A stretch of 64,000 bases of DNA. Source: Cocos nucifera (Eukaryota; Streptophyta; Magnoliopsida; Arecales; Arecaceae). The stretch's first letter is position 1. Each line of letters opens with the position of its first letter. Below are positions 1-12,546 of the stretch, one piece after another. The DNA lies in contig QRFJ01000008.1 of assembly GCA_006176705.1 (NCBI GenBank), forward strand, positions 868,001 through 932,000, read 5' to 3'. Under the pieces are notes generated by a model. It had not been told where the DNA came from. It was given only the letters and a program-made list of their open reading frames with translations, and did no database searches. Made by a program: the position numbers and the translations under genes.

Positions 1-370
1 CAGATCAAAGAAAAAAAATTTTGAAATATATCTCTTAATCTGATCAGATCTGAACGAACCTAGATCGAAAAATCAGGATTTTTCTTCACATAGGTCCACA
101 TACATCACTATGTATAAGACTTAGAACTTAATCGGCTTCTTTACCTTTCTTAGTAAAAAGTGACTTTATCATCTATCCAAGAAGATAAGACTCATAGTTT
201 ATCAATGATTTACAACCATTGATGTCGAGTTTTTCACTCAAGCTAACATGTTTATCCTGTTCTTGTCAAGATGACTAAGCCTATAATGCTAAATATAGAC
301 ATCTATGATATAATCTAACTTGGATATTTATTAAATGTGTATATTATACATAACAAACTTTATAAATATT

Positions 371-600
371 CACGACTACAAAAAGAGCCTATAGTAGCGC
401 ATACTATGGCAGTGATTATAAGAAATCATTGCTATAGGTCTGACCTATGGCAGCGATTTTTTATAACCGCTGTCATAGGTTAGACCTATAGCAGTGGTTT
501 CTTATAATTGCTATTATATGTCGAACCTATAGCAGTGGTTATTTGTAACCACTGCTATACATCGATCTATAATAACGATCATTTATAATCGCTATAATAT
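371..600. repeat. Left terminal inverted repeat and subterminal repeats of CACTA-1
   Basis: After the terminus, a motif close to CTATRGCAGYGGTT appears repeatedly in both orientations, so that each pair can form a short hairpin (for example around 404-437, 444-480, 483-516 and 529-557). In characterised En/Spm elements such subterminal motifs bind TnpA; the same role here is inference. Confidence 0.75.
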
Positions 601-1640
601 ATATATATATATTTTAAATAATACATAATTTTAAAATTTAATATCCATCTTCTTCATTTATTATCTAAATAATTATCATTAGAGTATCATCGCAAAAGAT
701 CACCTCGATTTGATGGTCCTAGCTTCATCGATCAGAAAAATTTGATTTTGATGATCACGAACGATGATGCGATGATCTGATAGATGAAGACCTTCAATAG
801 ATCCAAAAATTTACAACGATGATCTTAGTTATATTTATAGCATATTATCAAAGTTTTATTTCAATCGGATATCGTTATCTTGATCAATTTAGTATAGATT
901 AATTTCGACCATTAAATGATAAACGAGTGATCAAAGGACCAGACGGTGTTCGATTATGAGATAATTTTTTTTATAAATGATCTTGGCTACTACTTTAATC
1001 ATTTTTGATAGTGATGATTATAAAATTTAACTCATAAGACTAAGAATAATCTAAAACTATACATCATCTGATAACCATTCTTAAACTCCGTTACTTGTTA
1101 TATATATATATATGCTCGTGCTTTTGTAATATCCGCTTAACATAAATAGTTCATATAAAAATGATTTAAATTTTATTATTATCATCATATAAAATGATTA
1201 AAATTATAGCAAAGATCATTTAACTAAAAAATTATCTTGTAATCGAATACTGTTTAGCCCTTTGATCACTTATTTCTAACTTAACGGTCAAAATTATTCT
1301 GTACTAAATTGATCATGATAATGATATTTGATTGAAGTAAAACTTTGATAATATGCTATAAATATCATCAAGATTATCATTATAGATTTTTTTATCAATC
1401 GAAAGTCTCCATCTATCAGTCATTGCATCATCGTTCGTGATCATCGAAATCAAATTTTTTTGATCGATAAAGCTAGGGCCATCAGATCGAGGTGATCTTT
1501 TATGATGATACTCTAATGATAATTATTTAGATAATGAATGATGAAGATTAGTATTAAATTTTAAAATTATATAATATTTAAAAAAAAAAATTTAAAAAAA
1601 ATATTTCCAACCTACGATAGTGATTCAGAAATCGCTGTCG
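500..1640. repeat. Long imperfect inverted repeat, arms about 500 bp
   Basis: The segment about 500-1045 is repeated in reverse complement at about 1140-1640 with a spacer near 90 bp. Landmarks are AGTATCATCGCAAAAGATCA (690-709) against its counterpart near 1496-1515, and CACGAACGATGATGC (757-771) against GCATCATCGTTCGTG (1425-1439). Similarity runs through the whole arm and fades at the outer ends into the CACTA subterminal motif. No gene is seen in this stretch. Confidence 0.8.
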
Positions 1641-1649
1641 TAGGTTAGG

Positions 1650-2160
1650 TTAAAAATTCTCAATTTTTCTTTCCTCCCGTGCATGCGCTCTCTCTCTCTC
1701 CCCTCCTCTTTGTCGATGGTGAGACTCCACCCATCCTCGACTGCGGCCGCCCGCCCCCCACCCTCCCCATCCTCGACCGTCAGCCGCCCGCCCTCCCCAT
1801 CCTCGGTCGTCGTCGCCCCTTACCCTCCCCATCCCCGATTGCTCACCCCCTGCCCTCTCCATCCCCGACTGCCACCGCCCACCGCTTGCCCTCCCCGACC
1901 GCCCACCACCGCCATCCCGATCCCCGACCTCGATCGCCCGCTCCCCACCCTCCCCATCCTTGGTGGCCCCTCACCCCTTGCCCTCCCCATCCTCGACCGC
2001 TTGCCCCTGCCCTCCCATCCCCGGCCACCCACCCCCTGCCCTCTCCATCCCTGGCCTCCCCATCATGGCGCCCCTCCGAGCCCCTCTCCCTCTCTCTCTT
2101 TCCACTTTCTCTTTCTCTCTTCTCTCTCTATCTCACTATTTTGCTATTATTTCGTAGGTT
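1650..2160. repeat. GC-rich C-tract repeats within CACTA-1
   Basis: An abrupt change from AT-rich to very C-rich sequence. A unit of roughly 40-45 bp containing CCCTCCCCATCC and CGACCG recurs many times. The open frames here (Pro/Ser/His-rich) are by-products of low complexity and are not credible proteins. The opposite strand is G-rich with many GGG runs. Confidence 0.6.
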
Positions 2161-2467
2161 ACCTCTAGCGCCATCGTCTTTCTTCAGCACCATCGTCGGT
2201 GATTCTTGGAGCTTTTGGTGCGACCCTCTCTCTATAGTCGTAGGTATATTTTTTATTTTAATTTTATTATATTATTTATTAATCACTAGACTGACCTATC
2301 AATGGATCGGGTTTGGATCGAAACCTGGATATTCAGATCTGAATCCGATTTTAATTACTGGTACTGGATCCGAATCCAAATACCCGATGGATTCATACTT
2401 GAAGTACCAGATTTGGACCTTAATGGATTTTGAGTATTCGGACCTGATTTTGGGACCCAAAACTAAG

Positions 2468-2765
2468 AAAGGGAGAGGGAGAGAGGGAGGGAGGGGGTCC
2501 GATCTCGCCGTCGACGGCGGCGAGGAAGATCGAGAGAGAGAGAGAGAGGGAGGGAGGGGGTCCGACCTCGCTGACAAGGGAGATCGAGAGAGTGAGAGAG
2601 GGAGGGAGGGGTTTGGCCTCGCCTCGTTGCCATCGCCGATGAGGGAGATCGAAAGAGGGAGAGAGGGAGGGAGGGGGTCTGGCCTCACTGGCAAGGGATA
2701 AGATTAAGAGAGAGAGGGAGAGGAAGATCGAGAGAGGAAGAGAGAGATCAGGGAGGGGGTCCGAC
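2468..2765. repeat. GA-rich imperfect tandem repeats with G-quadruplex motifs
   Basis: About four copies of a 50-65 bp unit, each carrying GAGAGGGAGGGAGGGGG followed by TCCGACCTCG-like sequence. Positions 2471-2497 contain five G-runs of at least three with loops of one to five bases, a canonical G-quadruplex pattern. Confidence 0.65.
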
Positions 2766-3212
2766 CTCATCGATGATGGAGATTGAGTGGAAGACGGACA
2801 GTTGAAAAGATGAGAGGAGGGCAGAGACAGCCAAGAATAGGAGATGGCACACCGTCGAGCCGCCTCGAATACGCAGTCGAGCCGGCTTGGGTCGAGATCG
2901 AGTCGGTTGGGGGAGGACTCGAGCCAGATGTCTCAGACATGGAGCTGGCTGTCTCAGGCACGGAGCTGGCTTGGCTTCTGAGCGAGCCGACTCGATGGGT
3001 GCGAACAGAATTTGATATGTCTATCTAAAGTTTCAACTTTAAGCTCTAAGGTGCCTCCATCATCTACTTCATTCTTCTTTCATATTTCTGAATTAACACC
3101 CAAGTTTGCACAAGAAATTGGATCTACGACTATTACTCATCCTTAATTATTTATGAATATAATTTATGTTGTAGAATTTATTGAATAATAATTTTTGGAT
3201 GTTTATATCTTA

Positions 3213-3309
3213 TTGCTTTTGTTTATTGTATTGCATAATGATAGATCCATCAATTGATTAGTGTACATAATCTCTGGTATCTGTACAATTATATGTAATT
3301 ATATGGATA
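3213..3309 (+). repeat. 97-bp repeat, copy upstream of the TNP2 remnant
   Basis: Closely similar to 7467-7563, sharing TTGCTTTTGTTTATTG at the start and the stretch CAATTGATTAGTGTACATAA. It lies about 375 bp before the transposase start codon. Confidence 0.75.
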
Positions 3310-3683
3310 AGAAAATTATGTACTATGATCAATTGATTGTCCAATTTGGATGGTTTGAAAATCACAGATAATTCTATAGGTAATTATAGTAATCAAACGA
3401 TATACTAAGAATTTTAAATAAAATTTTGGACAGTATTTTTCTTTTGCTCTTCCTACATGGGAGAATTAAGGAGAAATGCTGTCAAAATTTCATTCAATCT
3501 CTATTGCATATCGTTTGATTACTATATTGAACCTATAAAATTAATGTAATTTCTGAATAGGATAGGATCTATCTTTACCTATTAGTTGATGATAGGATGC
3601 ATTTATTGCATATTTATTTATAATGCATTAGTATATAATTTAAGTTCCATAAATGATTTAATTGTAATATCATCATTTTTAAA

Positions 3684-6600
3684 ATGGATAAAAGGTGGAT
3701 GAAGTTTAGTAGGCTCTTGCTAGAATATGAGGCTAAACTTTAAATTTTTTTTGATTTTGCTATGAAAAAATTTGGAGACCATGAAGTAATCCAATGTTCT
3801 TGTAAAAAGTGTATGGATGGACCGTGGTTACCTCGTCAAGATGTAAATGATCACCTCACTATTTATGGCTTTAAAGTCGGTTATGAAATTTATTGGAAGC
3901 AACATCATGAGGGCAGACCGCAAGGAGGAGATCAACATGATGGAGGAGTAAAATAAATAGTTCGTGATATTTTTTCATTTATTGACCATAATGATGGTGC
4001 ATCTACGTCCGTGCCTGATTTTATAGTTGGTGGAATGACAAATAGTGAGGATGTAGAGAAGATCTGTAAGTTGATGAAGGATGCTAATGTTCCATTGTAT
4101 CTTGGATGTAAAAAAATGATGAAGCTAGAGTTCTTAATTCGGTTGTATCATGCAAAATATTCCAATGGATTCAATAATATGGAGTGAACTGCATATTAGA
4201 GATTTTAGGGAACATTCTTTCGGACGATGCACAAATTTTAAAAAATAATTATGAGACATCGAAGATTATTGAATAGCTGGGCTTTGCTTATACCAAGATA
4301 CATGCATGTCCCAATGATTGCATGCACTATTGGGAGGGGGATGTCAAACAAAATGAGTGCATGAGGTACGGTATGTCAAGATGAAAATAGAATAAAGATG
4401 GCACATCGACTTGTGTACCTCAAAAGTTGATGTGGCATTTTTTTTTTTGATTTTGAGACTACAAAAGTTGTTTATGTCGGCAAGGATCAGAGATAGCATG
4501 AAGAGGACTGAATAAAAGATGATGCATTGAGGCATCCAATCGATGGAGAGGTATGGCAGAAGTTTAATGAATTACATCTTGACTTTGCACATGAGATACG
4601 TAATGTGAGGTTGAGTTTATCGTACGATGATTTCAATCCATTCAAGCATATGAATACCGTCCATAGTGTATGGTCAGTATTTATTTATGTTTATAACCTT
4701 CCACCATGGATGTGTATGAAAACATCCTTTGCTTTCATGACAGTGCTCATCCCTGGACCGATGGAGGTAGGTAATGATATTGATGTTTATTTGCAGCCTC
4801 TTATTATCGAGCTGAAATAGTTATGGAGCATTCAAGATGTTCCAACTTTTGATGCTTTGTTGAATGAGTCATTCTCCTTGTGCGCACTTTTGTGGACAAT
4901 AAATGACTTTCCAGCCTATGCCCTAATGTCGGGTTGGAGCACCAAAGGTGAGCTAGCATGCCTAATTTGTGAAAAAATTTTCAATCTAGAAGGTTGACAC
5001 ATTGGAGGCGCTTTAGCTATATGGGGCATCGACGTTTCCTCCATCGAAACCATCCATATAGAAGGGATGCACGCTCCTTCGATGGCACTATTGAAGAAGG
5101 TGAGGCATCTAGCCGGATGTCTGAAAGTAATGTACTTAGAGAGTTGGATGGTCTCAGTGTTGAATTTGGAAAAGATGATCTGATTGATGGTAAAAAGAAG
5201 TGTCGATCAAAGAAAGAGGACACACACTTTAACTAGAGAAAAAAAAGCATCTTCTTTGACTTGTCATATTGGGAGACAAACTTATTGCATCATTGCTTAG
5301 ATGTTTTGTATATTGAAAAGAATGTGTGCGAGATCCTATTGGCAATAATCTTAAATATCAAAGATAAGATTAAGGATGACTTGAATTCTCAATTTGACTT
5401 GAAAGAATGGAGTATTAGGAGATCACTCTATTCAGAGCCGATAGGGGGAGAATAGTGGAGGCTCCCTCATACATGCTATGTTATGAATACCTCCGAATGG
5501 TCCATATTTCCTCATGTGTTGGAGAACATAAAGATCCTTGATGGATACTCAAGCAACATATCAAAGTGTGTGAGTAGTAAGGATGTCAAACTTGGAAGAT
5601 TGAAGACTCATGATTATCATGTGCTGATATAGGAATTGATCCCAATAGCTATTCGCCGCGTGTTGTCAAAAAAAGTCAGAATGACTGTTATTCATCTTTG
5701 CAATTTTTACAGAGATATTTGTGCAAAGAGGTTGCTTAAGAAAGATGTGAAGAAAATGAAGGCAAGGGTGGTGACTATATTATATGATCTGGAGAAGATA
5801 TTTTTACCATCATTTTTTACGGTTATGATGCATCTTACCGTGCACCTTACGAAAAAAAGTTGAACTTGGAGGCTCAGTCGATGGATGTATCCTACTAAGA
5901 GGAATATTCAAACTTTGAAATCTTATGTAAGAAATATGAATCGTCCAGAGGAATCCATAGCAGAAGATTATTTGGGTCAAGAGTGTATAAATTTTTGTAC
6001 CATATACTTAAACAAGCTTGAGACACGTCGTAATCGACTAATGAGAAATTAGGATGATCAGTATGAGCTAATTGAGCTTGTATTTGAGTTCATTCCATAG
6101 TCAGGTGGACTTTCCACTTTATACCGCCTAACTGATTTAAGCATTAAGGAAAGGAATAAGGCACACCACTACGTGCTCTTCAACTATGATGTCATTGAGC
6201 CATACATAAGGTGAGTCACTCAATCTTATTTATTTTATAATAATTAAAAAAATATCTAATTATACATAAATTTATTTTTTATGCATGCAACAAATACAAG
6301 GAGGTCATAAGAGTAAAATATGGCACTCTAAGCATGCGGGAGAAAGAAAAAATGCACAACAAAAAATTTTCTGAATAGTTCAAAGATCATGTAAGCGATT
6401 ATATATTCTTGCCTTGTACAACTTATTTGAATATGTTTACTAATTAGGTGTTATCTCCTTAATTAGGTGGGGAGATTGTCACTCAGTGATGTGAGCCCTG
6501 AAGTACGTGCTCTTTCAAGGGGCCCTAATCATACCGTGCATGAGTATAAATAGCTCATCATTAATGGCTACAGGTTTAATATTCACAGCAGATCCATAAA

Positions 6601-7060
6601 TATGATAATGCAAAATAGTGGCATCATGTTGAGCACCACCATTGGGTGTTATGCTAGTTTGAGGGATTCACAGCCTCGTACAGAGGATTTGAACTATTAT
6701 GGCATGGTGGAGAAGATAGTCATCTTGGACTATTATTCTAAATGAAGGATTGCGTTGATGAAGTATAATTGGTTTGATAACTTATCACAATCTGGGATGA
6801 AGACTGATGAGTGTAGTTTTACTCTCGTTAACATGCAACGCCATCTTCGCACTGAAGAATCATATATACTTACCTCTCAAGCTAGTCAAGTCTTCTACGT
6901 TAGTGATCTCTTGGAGCCTCAATGGGGTGTTGTTGTGAAGATGGTGCCTAAGCATATTTTTGATGATATTAAAGTTGATGATGATGTTGGACCATGCATG
7001 CAAAGTGCTCCTCTAGGATAAAATTTATCTGGTATTATTGAGGTCCCAGACACATTTGTC
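3684..7060 (+). pseudogene. Decayed TNP2-type (Transposase_21) CACTA transposase
   Basis: Reading starts MDKRWM at 3684, as in the transposon-associated N-terminal domain, and continues with the CSCKKC motif at about 3796; TAA is already at codon 20. Further conserved pieces follow in order. VPLYLGCKK lies at about 4090, then the Transposase_21 core at 4527-5010 with FNPFKHM, YNLPPWMCMK and LIPGP. MGHRRFLHRNH at about 5022 and FDLSYWETNLLHHCLDV at about 5250 come next. A DUF4218-like part follows at about 5500-6050 and a DUF4216-like part at 6755-7021. Several stop codons, frameshifts and probably introns separate the pieces. TNP2 cuts and moves CACTA termini; this copy cannot make the full protein. 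Confidence 0.85.
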
Positions 7061-7235
7061 AAGAGCGATGATGATGTCCATATTATAGATGCCACTAGAT
7101 GATGACTTCAACATTTCAGTATAAATTATTAGAGTCTATTTATTGGTGTTGCTAATATTATTGTTCAAAATATTAAATTTGTTGCCCAAAGGTTGCAACC
7201 CCCGCCTCTTAAATGACTACACGGAGCTCCACATT

Positions 7236-7425
7236 TGAGCCATGTCGGTAGGCCGTACCATGCCATAACGTGGGTCGTGCCATGTCGGTAGACCATGCCG
7301 TATCTTGGGCCATGTCGTGCCGTGTCGTGTTGGTAGGCTATGCCGTGCCGTGCCATCCTGTGCCATATCGTGTCATGTCGGTAGTTTGTGTCTTGGGCCG
7401 TGTCGTGCCGATAGGCCATGCCGAC
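7236..7425. repeat. Degenerate GTGCC/GTCGGTAG tandem repeats
   Basis: A GC-rich patch between the two CACTA genes in which GTCGGTAG or close variants recur about every 30-50 bp, interleaved with many GCCGTGCC-like words. It is low complexity; the overlapping reading frames are Arg/His-rich and not credible genes. Confidence 0.55.
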
Positions 7426-7466
7426 TGCTAAGAAAACCCCTGACCACTAAAAGAACCCCCATCTTG

Positions 7467-7563
7467 TTGCTTTTGTTTATTGCATTATATAGCGATAGAC
7501 CCATCAATTGATTAGTGTACATAATCTCTTGCATACGTATATTTATATGTAATTGTATGGATG
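7467..7563 (+). repeat. 97-bp repeat, copy upstream of the second CACTA gene
   Basis: Second copy of the 3213-3309 block, ending about 60 bp before the first recognisable codons of the second gene. Confidence 0.75.
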
Positions 7564-7595
7564 ATACCTAGATATATCTTTGATTATTATTCAAC

Positions 7596-9371
7596 ATGTT
7601 ATATTGGTTAATATTCATTAACGTTGCAGATTACGATGACACCGAAACACCATCTAGCTTTCACCCCTGCTTCTCGATGGATTATGTGAAGTTCAGCATC
7701 CGAGGAGCAGTCAGAGCATACTCCATCTACCTCCATATCGACTACTCAGGGACTTCCACCGTTAGCATCTACTCCACCAGCAGCATCTAGTACTCCATCG
7801 ATATCTGAGCCTCTACCATCACCCACATCTCCGACATATGCTACTCCATCGGCATCTGAGTGTATATTTTTATTATATTATTTATTTATTTTTTATATAG
7901 TATTTGTACACTTATATATTTGCATAATGTATTTTCTTTGCAGGTACATCATCTAGTAGGATATTTCGCAGTCCCACACGTATGGGACATGTGTAGAACT
8001 ACCAGCATCAGATGATGGTACAGTATGATCCGAAGGAGAGGCCAGTAGGAGAGACCGTGCGGAAGATGCATTTCTTTTTTGGAGTGCTTGTGAGGTGGTC
8101 AGACATTATTCTCGTATAGTCCAGAAACTGGCGATTGATGGATGATACTGTCAGGAACCGAGCGTGGGAGGAGATATGGGTAAGTGCATCTTAATTATCT
8201 TTATGTATTTGACATGTTTACATAATATTTGATTAAAAAAATTTTATAACTGATTTTTGATAACTTTGTGCAGAGAAGGTACGACTTTTCTGATCATGAG
8301 AGGGCTCGAGATGCCCGACTGAAGAAGATCAAAAAGTTATACTGGGGCTACAAGATCAAGCTTCATAGAGGATGGCTCGAGCACCGACGAGACACTCTAG
8401 AGGAGCTTGTTTCTTGGATACAGGACTGTCCTCCGAGTCAGTGGGAAAGGATGGTTACACATTGGAGGAGCCAGAAGTTTGAGGTAAAATTACTAACTTT
8501 TAAATTTTTTAATATGCTTAAAATTATATTTAAATATTTTTTAAATATTTATTATTTATTTGAATACTTGTTAGGCTACCTCTTGTTAGAATCGAAAGAG
8601 CAGGGCAGCCTAGGAGTATAGCACACTCTCGGCCATGAGTCTATGGCCAATCGTGTGCATAGAGAGGTAATGATTTCTAAATCTTACTAGATAAATTAAA
8701 TTAATATTTTTTTTCATATTTCTGATAAACTGATTCATTATTATAGCTGATGAGAGATGGAGTGATGTCCAATCGTAGCGAGATCTTCCGATCCAGTCGT
8801 ACAGACAAGAAGGACAGGCCGATAAATGCCACGATCGAAAGAATTTTTGTAAGTATTAAATATATTAGTAGATATGATTAGTATTATAACATTTTTTATA
8901 AAATTTTATTTATATTTATAATTACAGGATCAGTTAGATGCGCTCACGAGCAAGGACCCGGATACCTCTGGCCCCCATGATCATCTGTCTCAGGTCTTAG
9001 GGCTTGAGCACTCTGAAAGGATCCGATGCAGGCCCGGACATATGCCAACCAGCTATTGGTCAAAGGCGAGCATCTCTCCATAGGCTTCCAGTGTCGTTAG
9101 TCAGAAGAAGCTTGAGGCAGCATTGGCATGGGCAGATTATGCTGTGACGCGGGCAGATCAGGCTGAGGAGCATGCATCTCATCTGGAGGGCATCGTGAGA
9201 GACATGGTGTCGACAGTCAGCACGCATTTTGGAGGTGCCTTCATGGGCTTTGAGGATATGTTGGTGCGCATTTCAGCTCTAGCTCCTCCAGCTCCGGCTC
9301 TGGCTCCAACTTCAGCTCTGACTCCAGCTCGTGCTCCATCTTTCGAGGATGACGACGATGTAGATTTATGA
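7596..9371 (+). pseudogene. Second CACTA gene, plant transposase (Ptta/En/Spm) family, frameshifted
   Basis: The central part encodes a conserved stretch typical of this family: FFGVLVRWSDI (about 8071), then WRRYDFSDHERARDARLKKI (from about 8272), and DCPPSQWERMVTHWRS up to about 8480, where AGGTAAAA makes a likely intron donor. Downstream an in-frame TAG follows RKSRAA near 8610. The next conserved piece, HTLGHESMANRVHRE, is in another frame, so this copy is broken. The last exon (9123-9371) ends in an Ala/Pro-rich tail and an acidic DDDDVDL terminus. Introns at about 7860-7940, 8180-8270, 8480-8580, 8665-8750 and 8850-8930 are plausible. Such products are thought to bind subterminal repeats, as TnpA does. 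Exon boundaries are not certain. Confidence 0.65.
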
Positions 9372-9544
9372 GATTTTTGATATATTTTTTTATAAAAATA
9401 TTATAATAAATTTTATTCGATAATAAAATTTTAGTATTTTAGAAATATTTTTATATTTATAATATTTTTTTATGTTATATATCTCTACATTTATCAGGTA
9501 AAATATATAAAAAATTAAAAAATTTATATTTTTTTAATTATTCA

Positions 9545-9893
9545 TAAGCTACGACAGCGGTTTTACAATCACTGTCATAGACGTGCCAACCGCTGTCGTA
9601 GACAATATATCAAGCGCTGCATTAGATCTATGACAGCGGTTACATAACCGTTTCTATAGACAAGCTTATGGCAGCGGTTCTATAACCGCTGCCATAGACT
9701 GATTTATCACAGTAGTTCCATAACCACTGTCATAGACCATAATCGCTGTAATAACTACTGTCATAGATTTATGACGATGGCTGTAGTGACAGTGGTTAGC
9801 TAACCACTGCCATATCCTATAGCAGTAATTTTTTGGCTACAGTAGTGGTTACAAATCGCTGCACCGCTGTCATAGCCTATTTCTGTAGTAGTG
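9545..9893. repeat. Right subterminal repeats and terminal inverted repeat of CACTA-1
   Basis: Paired motifs of the form CAGCGGTT...AACCGCTG followed by YCATAG recur about every 35-45 bp, ending in the inverted terminus TATTTCTGTAGTAGTG at 9878-9893. The same motif is present at the left end, as expected for both ends of one CACTA element. Confidence 0.75.
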
Positions 9894-12188
9894 ATTCATA
9901 TTATTTTTTTATTATCCATGTATTATTATAATATTATTCATAATAATATCATAATAATCTTTTTTATTGATAAATAATAATCATCTCTGATCAAAAGGCC
10001 AACAGAGATCATTTTTATCATAAATGATGGACAATGATGATAATCACTCAAAATGACATATTTTTGAAAATAAGCTAGATAATTCATAAAGTTAAGATTA
10101 GAACAGGACTTTCATCCCTAACATTCAGATATTTCTTATCATTTTCAAATATTTCACTTACCTAAAATCCTTGTAATAAATTGCATAAGACCATCGATAT
10201 CTAATACCCAATAGTAGAATTATATACAGAGAAATTTCAAGATGTTATCATATAACATCATTGATAAGCAACTCTTGCTCTTTTCTCTTATTCAGCCTGT
10301 TATGATCAAGGCAAGCAAGACAATTCTTCTTCTTATGATTCTGCTTCTAATAGTAGAAGCACTATGCTTGATTTGGATCAATATTGGATTAATTATTTTG
10401 ACTGAATTTAGAAGCTCCAATATGAATTAATTCGTACTGCTAAACCAAATTCAACTTTCGATGCTAATTATCGAAGTTGGATCCTATAAGTCATCATTGT
10501 CTAACAATGATCGGTGCAATTAGGGTTTAGCCTTATTCTATGAGAAAAGAGAACATAGATCTAAGTATATTAATTATTTTAAGCCTAGAGACTTGAACTT
10601 TATTCTTAAGGTTCTTCCACTATTTTATTCAAATTGATAGCCTCTATCTCTAATTTAGAAAATTACTTTAATTTTTTAGTAGGTACTAGAATCCACATAG
10701 ACTGCACACAAGCCCAACTATGGTTGATCAACTCATGTACATCTAAAGATAGGTTCATAATCAATTATTTTTTCAAACAACTTCTAATAATTTAATTTTG
10801 CCCCAGAAACCTAATCAGTAGGTTAGGACCTCTACTGTAAGGATCCGATTAGGTTTAACCATTAATATGACTATACTTGGTGCATCTAACCAATGAATAA
10901 TGAAGCCCAACTATGGTTGGTCAACCTAACCACCATTAGAGAGACACATTCAAGTCATCATACGAGGAATGATAATTTCATTAGTCAACAAGCAACAGGC
11001 TTATGGGCCTCCAATGATTATTGAGTTAATAGACCTATTATTATCTTAATGGGAGGCTATGACTCCGTTATCTTAATAACTTTATCATTTTAAGAATCTA
11101 ATAATTTTAGAGAATTTAAAATTATTTATGATTTAAGGATAGAAAGGACATGGACCAATTTGCTTTCACTGACTTCACCAAGTCAAGTTCTCCCACTGAC
11201 TTCTAAAGTCTTTGGCAAGGACTAAGATCAATATCAGTCCATGGACACCTAGACCAGTCTCACTGATTTTCTATGTGATATGGGTTTGCACGAATCAATG
11301 AACAACCTGATCAAGACCTGATTAACCACATTGATCAAGTAAGTATGATCGATGGAAGGGTCTGCCAAGATTTACCTTAGGCACCATCAGAAATGGTCAG
11401 GTAAGCGGGCTGCCAACTAAAAACCATTGATATAGAATGTCAGACTTATCTTAGACATCAATCGATTTATCAGTTTTGATTTGATCTACCTAAAGACTCG
11501 GGCTCAACCACTGAGTCACGATCAGTATCCATTTGTTAGATGTATAGACTTTGATCAACTACAACTATTGAAGTGATATATAGAAATGACCTAATCCTAA
11601 TTAACTATTAATTAGATTGGATCAATTTCTTAACTAAGTTCATATTTAATCTAACTCTAGGTCTAACCCAATTAAGGACCTGATCAAAGCTAACTCATTA
11701 TCTTTTAACCTATATTTTATAAAATTATCTTAGGATCTTTAAATCATAAATCTAGATTCTAAACAATCATTTAATTCTCAATTAAGTTTGAAGATTATGA
11801 GTTTAGGTTTATAAAACCTCAGAACTAATTTTTGATTTGATCATTTAAAATATTTTTAAATTATAAATAGTTTACATTGAATCATATTCAATATATGGTT
11901 TTAGATCTAATTTATTTTAATGTTTTAGTCATGTCTTTGGATTTTAAATCTAGAATTTTGTAGAAAGTAAGTTCTCAATTTAAATTTTATAAAATAAATA
12001 TATCATATACATTCTAGATTCAATATAAAAGATATATATCCATATATGCAATAATAGAATCTAGATCTAAATATAAAACACATCATATGGATTAGAACAT
12101 AAATCATTTAAAATTAGATTTAAAATCAAAAAATAAATTATAAATTATTTTAGATCTCATCTAATATGTTTATGATTTAGGTTATTTG

Positions 12189-12476
12189 GATCAGTACATA
12201 CTAGGACAATCTTTTCATTGTAAGGAATAAATCTTACAACAGGACAATCTTATAATCAGTATGTCCAATCTGATATTATTTAGATCTAATCTAAATAATT
12301 CAAAAATAGATCTAACATCTATTTAATTTTAGATTTAAAATTAAAAATAAATTATAAAATTATTTAGATCATATCTAATTTATTCATGATTCAAAAATAG
12401 ATCAGCACATACTAGGATAACCTCTCCATTGTAAGAGATAAACCTTACAGTAGGACAACTTTATAATCAGTATGTA
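12189..12476. repeat. Direct repeat pair in the RE-A leader
   Basis: Two copies of a block of about 78 bp, at 12189-12266 and 12400-12476, are about 211 bp apart. Both contain the stretch CATACTAGGA near the start and ATAATCAGTATGT at the end, with scattered substitutions. They lie just inside the primer-binding site, in the untranslated leader of the element. Confidence 0.6.
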
Positions 12477-12546
12477 CGATCTATAAAATTTTATTTTTTA
12501 AATTTAATTTAATATAAATATGATCATGTTATAAATGAATCTGGAT

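Larger units (their letters stand above)
371..9893 (+). mobile_element. Complete CACTA (En/Spm-type) transposon, CACTA-1
   Basis: The left end starts CACGACTACAAAAAGAG and the right end, read inward, starts CACTACTACAGAAATAG; these are the diagnostic CACTA termini. Both ends are flanked by ATT (368-370 and 9894-9896), the expected 3-bp target duplication. Behind each end lie the multiple short hairpin repeats typical of the family. Inside, in one orientation, are a TNP2-type transposase remnant and a second gene of the Ptta/En-Spm type. Both genes are broken, so the copy cannot be autonomous as it stands, although its termini look intact enough to be mobilised in trans. Confidence 0.9.

Noticed and set aside
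1679..2701. 340-residue open frame
   Set aside because: It consists of Pro/Ser and Gly/Arg low complexity from C-rich and GA-rich repeats, and several competing frames are equally open. It is not a credible gene.
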